From Labia minor (taxonomy: Eukaryota; Arthropoda; Insecta; Dermaptera; Spongiphoridae), in the NCBI GenBank assembly GCA_963082975.1, contig OY720346.1, positions 36,049,787 to 36,113,786 of the forward strand: a stretch of DNA of 64,000 bases. The letters are read 5' to 3'. Position 1 is the first letter of the stretch; each line of letters opens with the position of its first letter. This document shows, one piece after another, positions 11,814-23,576 of this stretch. The notes beneath the pieces were generated by a model. It made no database searches. It was not told where the DNA came from and saw only the letters and a program-made list of their open reading frames with translations. A program made the position numbers and the translations under genes.

Positions 11814-12969
11814 ATGGAAGTCAACAAAGAGAAAATTCGGTACATTTTACAGTTTTTCTTTGATAAGGGCGAAAATGCAAGTCAGGCGGCTGAAAATGTG
11901 AATAGTGTTTATGGTCCCGATACTGTAACAGCTAATTACGCGCAATTTTGGTTTCGTCGATTCCGTTCGGGTTTTTTTGACGTTAAGGATGCCCCTCGCA
12001 CAGGCAGGCCCGTCGTCAAAAATGTCGACAAAGTCACTGAAATCATCGAAGTGGACCGGCATGTTAGTAGTCGTAGCATCGCCCAGGAGTTAAAGATCGA
12101 CCACAAAACAGTTTTAAACCATTTGCACAAAGCTGGGTTTAAAAAAAAGCTTGATGTTTGGGTGCCACACCAATTAACACCAAAAAACATGATGGATCGA
12201 ATTTCCATCTGCGAAGCCTTGGCCAAACGTAATGAAATCAACCCATTTCTTAAACGGATGGTGACTGGGGATGAGAAATGGGTCACATACGACAACATTA
12301 TGCGAAAGCGATCGTGGTCAAAGCGCGGTGAAGCAGCTCAGACGGTGGCCAAACCGGGACTAACGGCCAGGAAGGTTCTGCTTTGCGTTTGGTGGGATTG
12401 GAAAGGAATCATTTATTACGAGTTACTTCCATATGGCCAAACATTAAATTCAGACATCTATTGTCAACAACTGGACCGTCTGAAGCGAGCAATTGACCAG
12501 AAACGGCCAGAATTGGCCAACAGAAGAGGTGTCGTGTTCCATCAGGACAACGCCAGGCCACACACTTCTATAGTGACTCGTCAGAAACTCCGGGAGCTTG
12601 GTTGGGAAGTTTTGATGCATCCACCATACAGTCCGGACCTCGCACCAAGCGATTCTTTTTCTTGCATTGCAAAACTTTTTTAGTGATAAGAAATTGGCAT
12701 CAAGGGAAGAGTGAGTCAGAAACTCCGGGAGCTTGGTTGGGAAGTTTTGATGCATCCACCATACAGTCCGGACCTCGCACCAAGCGATTCTTTTTCTTGC
12801 ATTGCAAAACTTTTTTATTGATAAGAAATTGGCATCAAGGGAAGAGTGTAAAAATCAATTGCTGGAGTTTTTCGCTAATAAGGACCAAGACTTTTATGAG
12901 AGAGGCATAATGAAGCTACCATTAAAATGGCAACAAATTATAGAACAAAATGGTGCATATTTGACCTAA
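11814..12969 (+). pseudogene. Mariner transposase, frameshifted and internally duplicated
   Basis: The product would be a D,D34D transposase that cuts and pastes the surrounding element in the nucleus. It starts MEVNKEKIRYILQFFFDKGE, followed by the N-terminal helix-turn-helix region with KIDHKTVLNHLHKAGF near residue 95. The first catalytic Asp lies in TGDEKWVTYDN, the second in HQDNARPH and the third in [11 protein letters not shown]. The initial frame stays open for 289 codons. After the PSD motif a few bases are missing relative to the family's Y-H-L-F stretch, and the frame shifts. The C-terminal part is then readable in another frame (LQNFFSDKKLASREE, ending near EQNGAYLT). The intact family protein is about 345-350 residues. 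The frameshift is present in both units of the 135-bp duplication, so it came first. Confidence 0.9.
12580..12849 (+). repeat. 135-bp tandem duplication inside the mariner
   Basis: The stretch starting GTCAGAAACTCCGGGAGC occurs at 12580 and again at 12715. The two units run in parallel to GGGAAGAGTG and differ at about one base (TTTAGTGATAAG against TTTATTGATAAG). The third catalytic motif is thus present twice. The near-identity indicates a recent duplication. Confidence 0.9.
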
Positions 12970-13205
12970 ATCGGACAATGCAAAACATGTTAAATAAAGT
13001 CTTGAAGTTCACGTAAAAATAATGGATTTCTTTTTCCCCAACCTATTATATTGAAATTCAAAAAATATTTCAATAAATATATTTAAAGAAAAATAAAATT
13101 AGGTATATGATTTTTTAATTTTTAAATAATTTTAATTTAACTTTTAATAAAATTTAATTAATGAGATCTTATAGAATATTTAATATTAATTCTTTTCAAA
13201 GAGTT

Positions 13206-13379
13206 GAATGGCTGGATGACGTCATATAATTTTAAATTAAGAAAAAAATAATAGAAAATGATTTTTCACGAGGATCAAACTAATACAAAGTTCATGATTC
13301 GTGGAGATATGTAAAAATCTCCTCATGGGAAATTTGGTGTGAAAACAATACCTCCCATACTAACGTCGGTAGGTAAAAA
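13206..13379 (+). mobile_element. Family 1 HINE-like element, 3' fragment
   Basis: Starts within the copy at GAATGGCTGG with one TGACGTCA site at 13217, and continues through CGTGGAGAT...ATCTCC to a degraded 3' end, AACGTCGGTAGGTAAAAA. The 5' half is absent. Confidence 0.65.
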
Positions 13380-14505
13380 GGGGATATATAAATATGTATT
13401 TAAATAAATTATATTTGAAAGATTACTAAAAATATTTTTAAAATTAATAAAATATAAATTATTTTTAGGTCTGTGAGAATTTTTAATATAGTTAGTTTTT
13501 GTATAATAGGAAATTAATTAAAAATTTATTATATACTGAAGGGAAATTAAATTAAATATATAATTTATTTATATAATAATTATTTTTGGATTTTTTTTTA
13601 ATTTATTGAATTTATAAAATGTGAAATTTGAAACAATTAAATTGATTGTATCTTGTATCAATAAGCATTTAATGATAATTTATTAAAATTATTATCGAAT
13701 CATTATAAATATTATATTTAATATCATTTAAGTATGATTTAATTTTTTTTTTTTTCAATAATAATTTCTGGGTTCAATTAATAGGTAGTTAATAAAAAGA
13801 AATTAATTTTCAATATATTTTTTTATTATCGAGTGATTAAGGGTTGATTTTACCCGAAATCAGCTCTGCGTATGAATGCACTGCGTTGTGAGTGTGTGGA
13901 GTACTCACTGGCCTACTGAGGCCGGCTGAAGGAGTAGGAAAGCGAAGGCAGCTCGGGGTAGAGGAAGGGTCAAAAACAGAATTATTTGCAAATTCATGAA
14001 ATAATTATAATTATTTATTAAATTTGATTTTAATCTTTTAATTGAATTTTAAGGTACGTTTTACACATATTAAAATTTTTTTTTTTACTCATTTTTAAAA
14101 ACTATTTTGTTCCAAATATTTAAAAACTTCATCTTTATCCATTTTCCATTAATAAATTGGATATTATAACATCACACTGACATATGATAATAAAAAAATC
14201 AATCTGATTTATATATATAAATTTTATATAATTAATTTTAATTTCAGAAAAAATATTTTTTATTCTAAATTATAAAATTTATTTATTCTTTATTAATTTT
14301 TTTTTTTTTGGATTTTTCTAAACAAAATATGTACAAAATAGATGAAACAGATAAATCATCCTTTAATAATATTAATAATAATTAAAATTAAAAAAAATAT
14401 AAAAAAACTTTTTAAAAACAGCTTTTATTTAAATGCACTAAAAGGGAGAAAATAATTTCTCCACACACAGCACGATTTCCTTATAATTAATCATATCTAA
14501 AAAAT
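13380..14505. other. AT-rich DNA with a small GC-richer patch
   Basis: No gene recognised. About 130 bp near 13845-13975 is GC-richer (ACTGAGGCCGGCTGAAGGAG region) and could be regulatory or part of an exon. Neither reading has further support. Confidence 0.3.
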
Positions 14506-14610
14506 AAGTTGACCTGTGGCCAGGTCCGAACAGACGATGAAGTAAATTAATTTCCAGCTACTAGCTTAAAAGTTGATCAACCCATCATACTGATGCATTA
14601 AGTAAATAGT
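14506..14610 (+). mobile_element. Family 1 HINE-like element, fused end fragment
   Basis: The 5' end (AAGTTGACCTGTGGCCAGG) is joined directly to a middle segment (AAAGTTGATCAACCCATCAT and following). An internal deletion has removed the stretch with the CRE-like sites. It is followed at once by a GC-rich hairpin, CCGAGCCTCGGCTCGG, which belongs to something else. Confidence 0.55.
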
Positions 14611-14749
14611 ACCGGGACCCCGAGCCTCGGCTCGGTACTTAAGTTAAAAAAAATGATTCATTATTATTGGATTTGGCTGGTAATATTAATACCTGGGACA
14701 CCGAGCTCTCGCTCTACCCTTTAAAAAATATTGATACACAATTCTTTAA

Positions 14750-14836
14750 TTATTTATTACAATTATTAAATGTTACACATTTGCATCAATCTGATTAAAA
14801 TTAATGAACTTGTGCTCCTCAATAATACATAAATAT
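14750..14836 (+). repeat. Short dispersed repeat, copy 1
   Basis: An 85-bp phrase with TTGCATCAATCTGATTAAAA and CTCAATAAT recurs at 15600-15690 in the same orientation with moderate divergence. No coding sequence. It may be the end of an unclassified element whose two copies enclose the inverted repeat at 15191-15341. Confidence 0.45.
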
Positions 14837-15190
14837 ATAATATATAGGTACATATATTTTTTTTCTATAGTGTTTTTTTGAAAAACTGTTTAGCGCCCCA
14901 AGTGGTTATAAAACAAACTAAAGACAAAAAAACGTGCTTTGCAGCTTTTCGGAATTAAAAAAGCAAAATTGGCAGTCGTGGGACTGGCCGACAGAAGTGA
15001 AAGTGAAGTGACTTCTGCGTAAGAAATTTTAAAACAGACGAAATTCGCGCTATTTCACGAGAAAGATGAATTTCATATGCATGTATATATATATAACTTA
15101 TATATTATTTTAAACATATATTTTAAACAAATTTGTAACTTATATTTATATATATATAAATACACAACTTTGTTTAAAATATTGCAATAC

Positions 15191-15341
15191 GAACTGTTTT
15201 ATAATTCTTATCTCTAACATAAAATATATATTTATTATGTGAAGTTCATTTCGTATAATTTTGATTATATATGTATATATGAAATGAACTTTACATAATA
15301 AATATATATTTATATGTTAGAGATAATTTATAAAACAGTTC
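15191..15341. repeat. Hairpin-forming inverted repeat
   Basis: Arms of about 65 bp (15191-15255 and 15277-15341) start and end with GAACTGTTTTATAA and its reverse complement, with a 21-bp AT loop. Near-symmetry through TCTCTAACATA and TTTATTATGTGAAGTTCATT suggests a small MITE or foldback sequence. No target duplication could be recognised. Confidence 0.55.
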
Positions 15342-15599
15342 TAATGACAATTCAAATTTCGCGCTCTGTTATAAGAAATTTGAAAGCAGATGGTTTCATG
15401 GTGTTGGTCACGATCACGCGAGTTCTATACTTTTTCCCCATCCCGCAAAAGTGCTCAACGCCGCTAAAGAAGTTTTCACTTCAAAAATTATTTAATATTT
15501 GGAAATATATCTGACTTATAGAAAAAATGAATATTAATTAAAGAAAGAAATTGTTTTTAAAATATCCTGAATAATATGTAACAATTTTCAAGATAGAAA

Positions 15600-15690
15600 T
15601 TTATTACAATATTACAATTATTAACTGTTGCATCATTGCATCAATCTGATTAAAATGAATGGAACTTCGGGTACTCAATAATAATAAATA
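15600..15690 (+). repeat. Short dispersed repeat, copy 2
   Basis: Second copy of the phrase at 14750-14836 (TTACAATTATTAACTGTTGC, then TCAATCTGATTAAAATGAAT). See copy 1. Confidence 0.45.
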
Positions 15691-15882
15691 AAATAATATT
15701 AATAAATATATTAAATAATATTTTATTGAAAAAATATTAAAAATTATAAAACTATCTAAAACTTTATTAATAAAAGAACAATGAATAAATAAATATATAA
15801 TAGTAATTTATTAAAAAGTAAACAATAGATAAAAAGAAAAAAAAAATAACAAAATCATTATTTTCATTTTTAAATAACGATT

Positions 15883-15947
15883 CACCCGGCGAGTTTCGAA
15901 CCGACGAAATCCACTCGTTAAAACATCAGTCCAACCGCTGGACTATA
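15883..15947 (-). repeat. tRNA-like sequence with Pol III box A and box B
   Basis: On the minus strand TAGTCCAGCGG resembles box A, and a D-stem GTCC-AGCGGTT-GGAC can form. About 30 bases on, GGTTCGAAACT resembles box B. The anticodon arm does not fold properly and no acceptor stem is visible. It is therefore a tRNA pseudogene or the head of a tRNA-derived SINE rather than a working tRNA. Confidence 0.4.
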
Positions 15948-16213
15948 TGTATTTAGATAAAAAATTGTCATTTTTTTACTGTCTTAGCAGGCAGTATTAA
16001 AAATTTTGACGTTTTCCATATAATATATAATTTTCAATTAAGAAATTAATAATGAAGCTGTATGTTTCAAGAGATATCATCAATAAAACTTAATTTTTCT
16101 TTATAAATACTATATCTAGTGTGAATTTGAAAAAAATCGTTAGAGCGGTTTTTGAGAACCATGATATATAGATAAATACATATATACAATTTTAGCTAGC
16201 ATAATAAGATAAG
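15948..16213. other. AT-rich DNA with weak repeat flavour
   Basis: Contains phrases such as GCGGTTTTTGAGAACCATG that are common in arthropod interspersed elements, but no ends or family could be assigned. Confidence 0.3.
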
Positions 16214-16405
16214 ATACCAAATTTCATCAAAATCCGTTGAGCCGTTCAAGCTGAACACATCTAAACGGACGGACGGACAGACATCATGCTAAAAATACTT
16301 TTTTCTGTTAAGAGAATGCATGATTCGTGGAGATATGTAAAAATCTCCACATGTGAAATTTGGTGTGAAAACAATACCTCCCTTACTATCGTCGGTCGGT
16401 AAAAA
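16214..16405 (+). mobile_element. Family 1 HINE-like element, 3' fragment
   Basis: Runs from ACCAAATTTCATCAAAATCC through the GGACGGACGGACAGACA tract and the CGTGGAGAT...ATCTCCACATG hairpin to a perfect 3' end, CGTCGGTCGGTAAAAA. It is the best-preserved 3' end apart from the full copies. Confidence 0.75.
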
Positions 16406-18576
16406 TTAATTAAAATAATAATTTTCTATCTTAATCATTTTACATCTACAGTTATGGTATTTTTTTGTTTCTATAGTCTTACTTGCAATAATTTATTATA
16501 TACAATACATATTTCATATATATAAATAAGTTATTTATTATAAATATTCTATATTCTGCAAGTATTATTGCTATTAATCTTATATTTTGCAATAAAGCAT
16601 ATATTTGTTCATATTTTTATATTAATATTATTTATTTATAAAATATTGTTATTTACACCTATATATTTGTTCCTATTGTTAAGTGATATTGCTATTTAAT
16701 TATATTTTTGCATATTTTTATAATAAGTTTATACATAAAATATATTTTAAAAAAAAAAAATTGTCCCGTTTTCTATAATAAAAAACGGATTTTGTCCCAT
16801 TTTGACAGACTACATTTCTGGTCAGCTTATTCTTAAATAATAATAAATTAATATTTATAAGGGTACTGATTTTTTTTTTTAAATTAAGGTAGGTATAATT
16901 TCGGATTATTTTTATTCATTCATATAAAATATGCAAATTCTTTATTGAAATATAAAAGGGAGTATAGAAAATCCGATTTTATCGCATCAAACAAGTGTAG
17001 ATATATAATCCTTTTCAAGGGATGTTTGATTAAGATGTCACAGATTATGCAAAGCGTTAATCGATCTCCCTCCCCTTCTCTTTCCAATCATTACTGAATG
17101 AAACTCGTCAACTTTAATGCGATTTAAATATTTTAATTGGCAATGATTTCGATCTTTTAAAGTCAAGATTGGGGTACATGATGACTTAATCCAAAGATAT
17201 AATAAAAATATATTTAAAAAAATGAAATATAAAATTAAATTTTTTAAATAGAGTAAAACTTTAAAAATTAAGCTGATTAGAGAAGGTATATATTGAGATC
17301 ATTTCTCTTTCTCTCTTTCCCCATCATTTTCATTAAAATAGTTGGTTTTAAACGATTGGAACTGAATGTATGATAATCAAGAAAAACATGATCTATTTTT
17401 CATTATAGAATATTGATAATGTTTTATATGGAAAATTAAAATTCTATTCTCTCTGGTTTTGAATAATGTTTGTTTTAATGAATTCTATACTTCATATATA
17501 TATATATATCAATTTATTAAACACATTGCATGGCATTTTACCCCATTTGCATTTTTTTAATACTGTAAACCTAAACATTTATTGTCCAATAGGCATAAAT
17601 ATAAAATTAATTCAACATATTTAGTTGACATCGAAAAATATAGCATAATAATAATTATGATGATGATGACGCTGGTTATCATAGAATATTTTTAATTCAT
17701 TTGGGAGAAATGAAAAATTATTGAATTGAATTTGTCAAGAGTGGCGTAGTAATTAGTTAGTTATTTATATTCTCGCGTTAAATAAATTAATATAAGAATA
17801 AAAAGGATCGAGTAACACAATTTTACGTATAATAAAAAATAATTGCTTACTTTTCTTGATCAGTTCCAATTAAATCGATTGCTTTCACTTTTCAAAATGA
17901 TAATTGATAATTGATAAATGATAATCAAGCAATTTTTCGGAAATTCTAAATAGTTATTCTAACTGGAGAATCCTAATTTAAAATTTATCGGAATTTCCAG
18001 CTTATACTATTTATCATAATACCATTTCATATACTATACATATCGTACGTGTATATTCACCTTATCCTTATCTATAGCCCTCTGACAACAAATTCATGAA
18101 TATTAATTCTACAAATTTTTAAATTTAATTTTTAATAATCAAAAATATCATTTAAACTCATTTAAAAATCAAATTTGTATGTCTACCAAAAACCTCTAAT
18201 ATGAAAATGATAAAGGAATAAGAATAGAGTAAATTTTTTTTAAATAAACAAAAAGAAAATTTAATTATTATTAATATTAATATTAATTATATACATATTT
18301 TTTTTAAAAAAATATTTTATTAATCAGCTCTGTAAATGTTTTTAAAATAATGGATGGCTTAAAAATATAATTAAAAATATATTAAAGGTAAAAGTCAATT
18401 ATTTTTAAGATTATTTTTCTTTAAAAAATATTTTGAAAAATTTTATCTAAAGAAATGATATTTTTATATTAATTTTGGTACGATGTATTTAATTGAGAAA
18501 TTATTCATTCTAGAGATGAGTCAAGATTTTAAGAGAAGAGAATAGATTCAGGAATCGAAAATAGAGTTCTATTATA
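16406..18576. other. AT-rich intergenic DNA
   Basis: No gene recognised. A fragment near 16755-16825 (TTGTCCCGTTTTC and TTTGTCCCATTTTGACAG) resembles one at 9514. A small patch at about 17020-17110 (GGATGTTTGATTAAGATG and GTTAATCGATCTCCC) is less AT-rich. The rest is featureless. Confidence 0.35.
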
Positions 18577-19252
18577 CAGGGTGGACCAAAAGTCCGGTAA
18601 CATTTCAAATGGTTATAAAAAATACAAAAAGAGATATGAGAGAAAATATGTTTATTTATTATAAAAGTACAAAAATCAGGGTTTTATTTTTTAAAAATAA
18701 CGTTGTCCAAATGTGCCCGTAACGTAGTGCAGAAATTTTCCATCACCGTCCGACAAGTATTTGGATAAATGTTATGAATTTCCTCGCTTATATTTTCTTT
18801 TAATTCTTCAATAGACTGAGGGTTGTTATTAAAAACTTTACTTTTGAGGTATCCCCAAAGGAAAAAGTCCATTGGTGACAAATCCGGGCTGCGGGGTGGC
18901 CAGTTAATGTCACCTCTTTTGGATATGACTTTTTGCCTATAATTTTGGCCTTAATTGCTGTACAATTTGAATTTTATACGGGTGTAAATGTAAATCCTTG
19001 TGAAGTATACGATTTAAAGATGTCCTGGACACATTTAAAACACTAGACCGTTTTCGAGTAGTTTGCGATAGTACTCGCGTACGCAAAACGCGCATTGTGC
19101 TCCGCTGAACTACGCTATGGATGCTCTGTGCATGGCACTGAATTCCAACTAACCCCTCTCGCGTTTAGTAATGCCCCGCTCCCCTCTATCCCCCGCAATT
19201 CGAAGCAGCGCTCGATTCAAATGTTACCGGACTTTTGTTTTGGTCCAACCTG
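18577..19252 (-). mobile_element. Deleted Tc1/mariner-type transposon
   Basis: Terminal inverted repeats start CAGGGTGGACCAAAA and, in reverse complement of the right end, CAGGTTGGACCAAAA, both leading to GTCCGGTAACATTT. TA duplications flank the element (18575-18576 and 19253-19254). At 18684-18881 the minus strand encodes the C-terminal part of a transposase, beginning SPMDFFLWGYLKSKVF, which contains the last catalytic region. The N-terminal two thirds are missing, so the 676-bp copy is non-autonomous. The PDLSPMDFFLWG context resembles the Tc1/mariner-related DD37-type transposases of arthropods. Confidence 0.85.
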
Positions 19253-21423
19253 TATGTAACATTTATAAGCCGAAAAAACCAAAAATTGCAAAATGAGGAA
19301 TTGCATTACTTCTATGCATCTTCAAAGATGGGATAATAAAATTGAAGGCACGCAAGTGAGACATGTGACTGGAATTATTAAGATTCAAAGAAGGGAAAAA
19401 AAAGAATCGACTTATGGTTGTACGTGAAAAAATAAAAGAGGATAGGAATAGGAAGGTAGCTTAGAATAGGGTTGGTTGGAGGATTGTGTTTGCTAAAGCA
19501 AAAAACTTTTGTGCTCTGTTGTGCCAGTGGTAGAAAGATAGATTCAATGTAATTATATTAGTTAAAAAATATTAATTTTTATTTTGTAGATTTTATAATA
19601 TCAATTTAAACATTTGTTCATTTTATATTTAATTAAAACGAAATAATAATAATAATAATAAAAGTAAAGAACTGTTAGAAAGGGCGAAAAGGGTAAAAAA
19701 TTGTATTGTCGTATCAAATAGAATTATAATTAATAAAATTTTTATTATTCCCATAGCAGAAGGTTTGTTCATTTAATGAATTATTCGGCATTGTATTTTT
19801 ATTCTTTTTTCTATAAATTTGTTCTTTTTTTATCCTTATGTTACTATTTGTACCCTTTTTCTACAAATTGCCATAAAAATTTACCAACTGGTTTTAGTCG
19901 AAATCGCCTGGGACAGAATTTTTTTATATATAAAAATGAAAAACATTTTTTTTTTTTTTGCAAATATTAGCATCCCTACTCGAATGATGATTTCCATAAT
20001 AAGGTTTTGAATTTCCAATATATGTTATATATCGAGGGCGAAAGAGAGGTTCTACAGGTCATTCTCAGTTCGGTTACCGAAGGGGCGTTTTATACAGCCA
20101 GACACGCAGCTGCCCTATTCGGATCACTTTCATTCAACTACTCTTCAGATGAAATCCAATTACAAGTGGTGATTTATAATGATTCCAGATTGGCATATAG
20201 AAATGGATCAACAAATAAAAAATAAAGAAAAGAAAGAAATCATACTTATGAGTTTATTAAAAATCAGCCAGATTTTTTTTGTATTATTTTATTATAAAGA
20301 AGTATTTAATTTAAATGAGCCTATTTAGAAAAGCAATAGATTATCAAAGTTATTTTTTGAAGTTTTCAAACTAGTTTTTAATTAAAATAAATCAGCGAAT
20401 ACTTTTATCGATAAAAGTCAATTGAAATTTATATCTGAAAGTTTTTCATAATGTAAGTCAACATTACACATTTTGAATGTATTCTAATAAATTAAAAATA
20501 AAGAGTTAAACATTACTTTTTAATAGATACATAGATTTTAAAACTACTCTGTTCACACAAAACACCATTTAAATGATTAAAATTATACATTATACATACA
20601 AAATAAATTCATAATATAAAAATAAAATTATTATCTAAATAAGTTCTATGAGAATCGAGTTTAACTGAGAAAAAAAATGACTTTAGTTAAATGAGTTATG
20701 TTAAAATATTATAGTATGGACCTTGTTTACAGATCGGCTTTGATTAAACATCCCCTCTTCTCCCTTTTAGAAATTAACCCCTAAAATCCTTTGCCTCAGA
20801 GGTCTAGGGTATATTACAATATATATATATATCGATCTATCGTATTAGATAGGAGAAAGGTATATACAAGGGAGCTTAGGGGATGAATGATAGAATAAAA
20901 GGGTAACTGCATATATATATATATATATATATATTCTTGATAAAAAACATTCCATCTTTTTTAGCTTTTAATCGATCTTATAATAAAAGGCGTGATATTA
21001 TCATTTGAACAACGGACAATCCATCATTGACATGAATGAATCTGGACGATGACTTTAACTTTGGATGCCACGTGGCTGTTTTTTTTTTTATTTTAAACAT
21101 CAAAATGCACATCGATTTATATCATAACAACGAGTTAGTTTGTTGTTCTTTCTTCTTTTTAGAAATAAGATCAATCATGCTTGGTTTGCGAAAAAAAATA
21201 TAATGATGACTTGATAAATAAATAAATAAATAGAGGGATGTTTTATGTGGGAAAAGTACCTACTTTGTTAAAATGTTGAATAGGGTAATGTGTAAATCTT
21301 GTAAGGATGGTGTTAGGTTAAAAATTAAAGGGTAGACTATTTTACCTTCGACTCACCCTTATAGGATAGAATAATTATCTTGTACCACAAAACAAAACTT
21401 CTAAAAAAAAAAATAATAAAAAA
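19253..21423. other. AT-rich region with weak islands
   Basis: No secure gene. A coding-like stretch at 20028-20225 is listed separately. GC-richer patches at about 20710-20820 (GCTTTGATTAAACATCCCC, a TCF-like word) and 21000-21090 could be regulatory. Long (TA)n runs lie at 20820 and 20910. Confidence 0.3.
20028..20225 (+). other. Coding-like stretch of unknown origin
   Basis: The plus strand reads open as IEGEREVLQVILSSVTEGAF and onward, with YTARHAAALFGSLSF and IQLQVVIYNDSRL. Base composition is balanced and amino-acid use looks protein-like up to a stop at 20225. There is no good acceptor site directly upstream and no family I recognise with confidence. It may be an exon remnant, part of a transposon gene, or chance. 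Confidence 0.2.
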
Positions 21424-21571
21424 TCTATCTAATCTTAAGTAAAAATTGTAGCTGATAAGAACTTGTATATATCTAATAATGATAATAATAATAATATATT
21501 ACTTTAATTGATATTAATTTAAAATAATAATTAAAGAATATTATATTTTTTAACAAGAATATTAATAATAA
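21424..21571 (+). repeat. Direct repeat copy 1 (pair with 23577-23712)
   Basis: About 140 bp, including AAAAATTGTAGCTGATAAG, AACTTGTATATATCTAATAA and AATAATTAAAGAATAT, recurs at 23577-23712 in the same orientation with few changes. The two copies bracket 2.0 kb containing a pogo-like fragment and a hAT MITE. Confidence 0.7.
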
Positions 21572-22084
21572 ATAAAAAAAATATAAAATAAAAAATTTGA
21601 TTTCATAATTATAATTTTTAACAAAATTTAAGACTTCTATCAAACCGAGTTGGTTTGAATAATTATTTTTAAAAAATATTTTTTATAAAGATTGTTTAAA
21701 AATAAATACAATTATATTTTGGTGAGTTCAACATTTTTTAATCTAAATAATACACATTTTATTTTTTAACTAGTTATTTACTTTATATTAGTATGAACCA
21801 TGTCACATAGATTTCACCTATGTAGCGTGCATTTCCCGTCAATTATATCAATCTAAAGAATTCAAATGAATAGCTAAAACTAAAAACTAAAATAACACGT
21901 GCAAGTTTGTGAGACTTGCAATAACAAATCTTACTGCTATAATAAATTTTGTGTTTTGGTGCTGTGATTTTTTGTAAGTAGATAATATATTGTTAATATT
22001 TTATATAGAATATATTTTTATTTCTACATTTTTAAATTTATGAGTAAAACCACTGTTTTTATCTCACGCCTTATATATGTTCTT

Positions 22085-22560
22085 CCATGGGGCAAGTGCA
22101 TACTATCATTTGAGGAAATTGCGCTGTAGTTTGCAGTGCATTTCTCAATAAAGACTAGGTATTAATTATTTTATTTAAGATGAATGGCTGCTTCCGATTC
22201 AGGAGGTAAAGTTCTACCATTAATAATATTTAAAGTCAAAAATATGTGGGACCAATGGCACGCACCAGAGTACATCGGCTACCAGGGACCCCTTACGCGG
22301 CTGAATGGAAGAAACGGTTTTTGAGAATTATTTTGAAAAGGGATTCTTGAAGAAAATAGGCACCAATCGTCCTATATTATTAATCTTTGATGGTCATTTC
22401 ACTCACGTTACTAACAACTAGATAGAATTGACATCTTGAAATAATGTGACGATACTTATTTTACCTCCACATACGAGCCATGTTCTGTAGCCTTTAGACA
22501 TTTAGTGTTTTTAAGCAATTAAAAACTTCCTGGGACAAGAGATTAGTCAAATGGTAAACG
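22085..22560 (+). pseudogene. pogo-like DDE_1 transposase fragment
   Basis: Several frames of the plus strand show pieces of a pogo/Tigger-family DDE_1 transposase in the right order: a GKVLPL-type segment with MWDQWHAPES, then ENYFEKGFLKK, then RPILLIFDGHFTH (second catalytic Asp region), then LILPPHTSHVL followed by PLDI. Stops and frameshifts break it, and the N-terminal CENP-B-like DNA-binding part is not visible. Element ends could not be fixed with confidence, although GGGGCAAGTGCATAC near 22090 resembles terminal sequences of such elements. Confidence 0.65.
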
Positions 22561-22802
22561 ATTAATATAAATTTCAAATATAAATGATATTAATGATATT
22601 AATGTAATGTTTTATATTAAAATTCTAATATTTATTTTTTCTTATTTTTCGAATTTTATTTTTCTAAAGTTTCTAAATCACACAACTTTAAAACTAAACA
22701 TATTTTAGTTCTGTAAAAAGCAGTATAAAGTAAAAATGTGTGAAATTCTGCTCGCATGTCCCCTAAATTCATCATATAAAGATTCATTTCGTTCATAATA
22801 TG

Positions 22803-23265
22803 CAGGGCCGTCTTAAGGAATTCGACGCCCATGGGCTACTAAAAATAATGCGCCCTTCTTCCTAAGAAAATACACAGAATGGCAAATGGGAGTCGGAAAA
22901 GTTATCAGTTTTTAGTCTAATCCTTAGAACTTGATCGGAACTATTATATGATTGGTGGTCTTATATTAACTCCAGTACAGCTCCGACTGGCTCCGACAGT
23001 TCAAATGCAACTGAAACAAAAGTACGATCGGTAGGGTGTCGGGACTCCTATTTCGCGTTGCCCTTCTCTATCTATCGTTTTTCAGCATATTTGGAAGAAA
23101 TAAAAATCAGTTTAATATTTTAAGAAGTGTTTTAATTTAAAAATAAGTAAAAACTAATAAAATGAAAAATAAATTTTTACTATATCGCAAATAAAAAATT
23201 GCCGCCTCAAAAGGCTTGCGCCCTGGGGCTATAGCCCATTTAGCCCTGTGGTTAGGGCGGCACTG
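22803..23265. mobile_element. Non-autonomous hAT element (MITE)
   Basis: The ends are CAGGGCCGTCTTAA and, on the reverse complement of the right, CAGTGCCGCCCTAA. A perfect 8-bp target duplication, ATAATATG, flanks it (22795-22802 and 23266-23273). The 463-bp interior has no transposase. The combination of CAG ends and an 8-bp duplication is diagnostic of the hAT superfamily. Confidence 0.9.
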
Positions 23266-23576
23266 ATAATATGTACTCTTGCTCCGTTTTCAGGTAAAGT
23301 GCGGACTACTTGCCTTTTGTTACAATTTTTTATATTAAACGTATTTTTTAATATAAATGTATACTTATATCAATACAAATTAGTTAGTAGTAACATAAAA
23401 ATTCAATAATACTTAAACAAGATTATTATTTGTAAAATAAATAAACATTTTATTAGTTTAAAGTAAACTTTGCAAAAACTGGTCTGCACTTACCCCACTT
23501 CACCTTAATTAAGATTATATTTTTTCACAAAAATTTATAAAATATATCTTTCCATACTACATGAGTCTATCATTTT

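Larger units (their letters stand above)
11630..13046 (+). mobile_element. Near-complete cecropia-type mariner transposon
   Basis: It is 1417 bp long with terminal inverted repeats of about 33 bp. The left contains AGGTTGGGGAAAAAGAAATC and the right is its reverse complement next to ACCTAT. TA target duplications flank both ends (11628-11629 and 13047-13048). It encodes one mariner transposase gene on the plus strand, now broken. The termini remain nearly identical to one another, which suggests a fairly recent insertion. The internal 135-bp tandem duplication is described separately. Confidence 0.95.

Noticed and set aside
15883-15947. Functional tRNA gene on the minus strand
   Set aside because: Box A and box B like words exist, but the anticodon stem and acceptor stem do not form, so it was kept only as tRNA-like.
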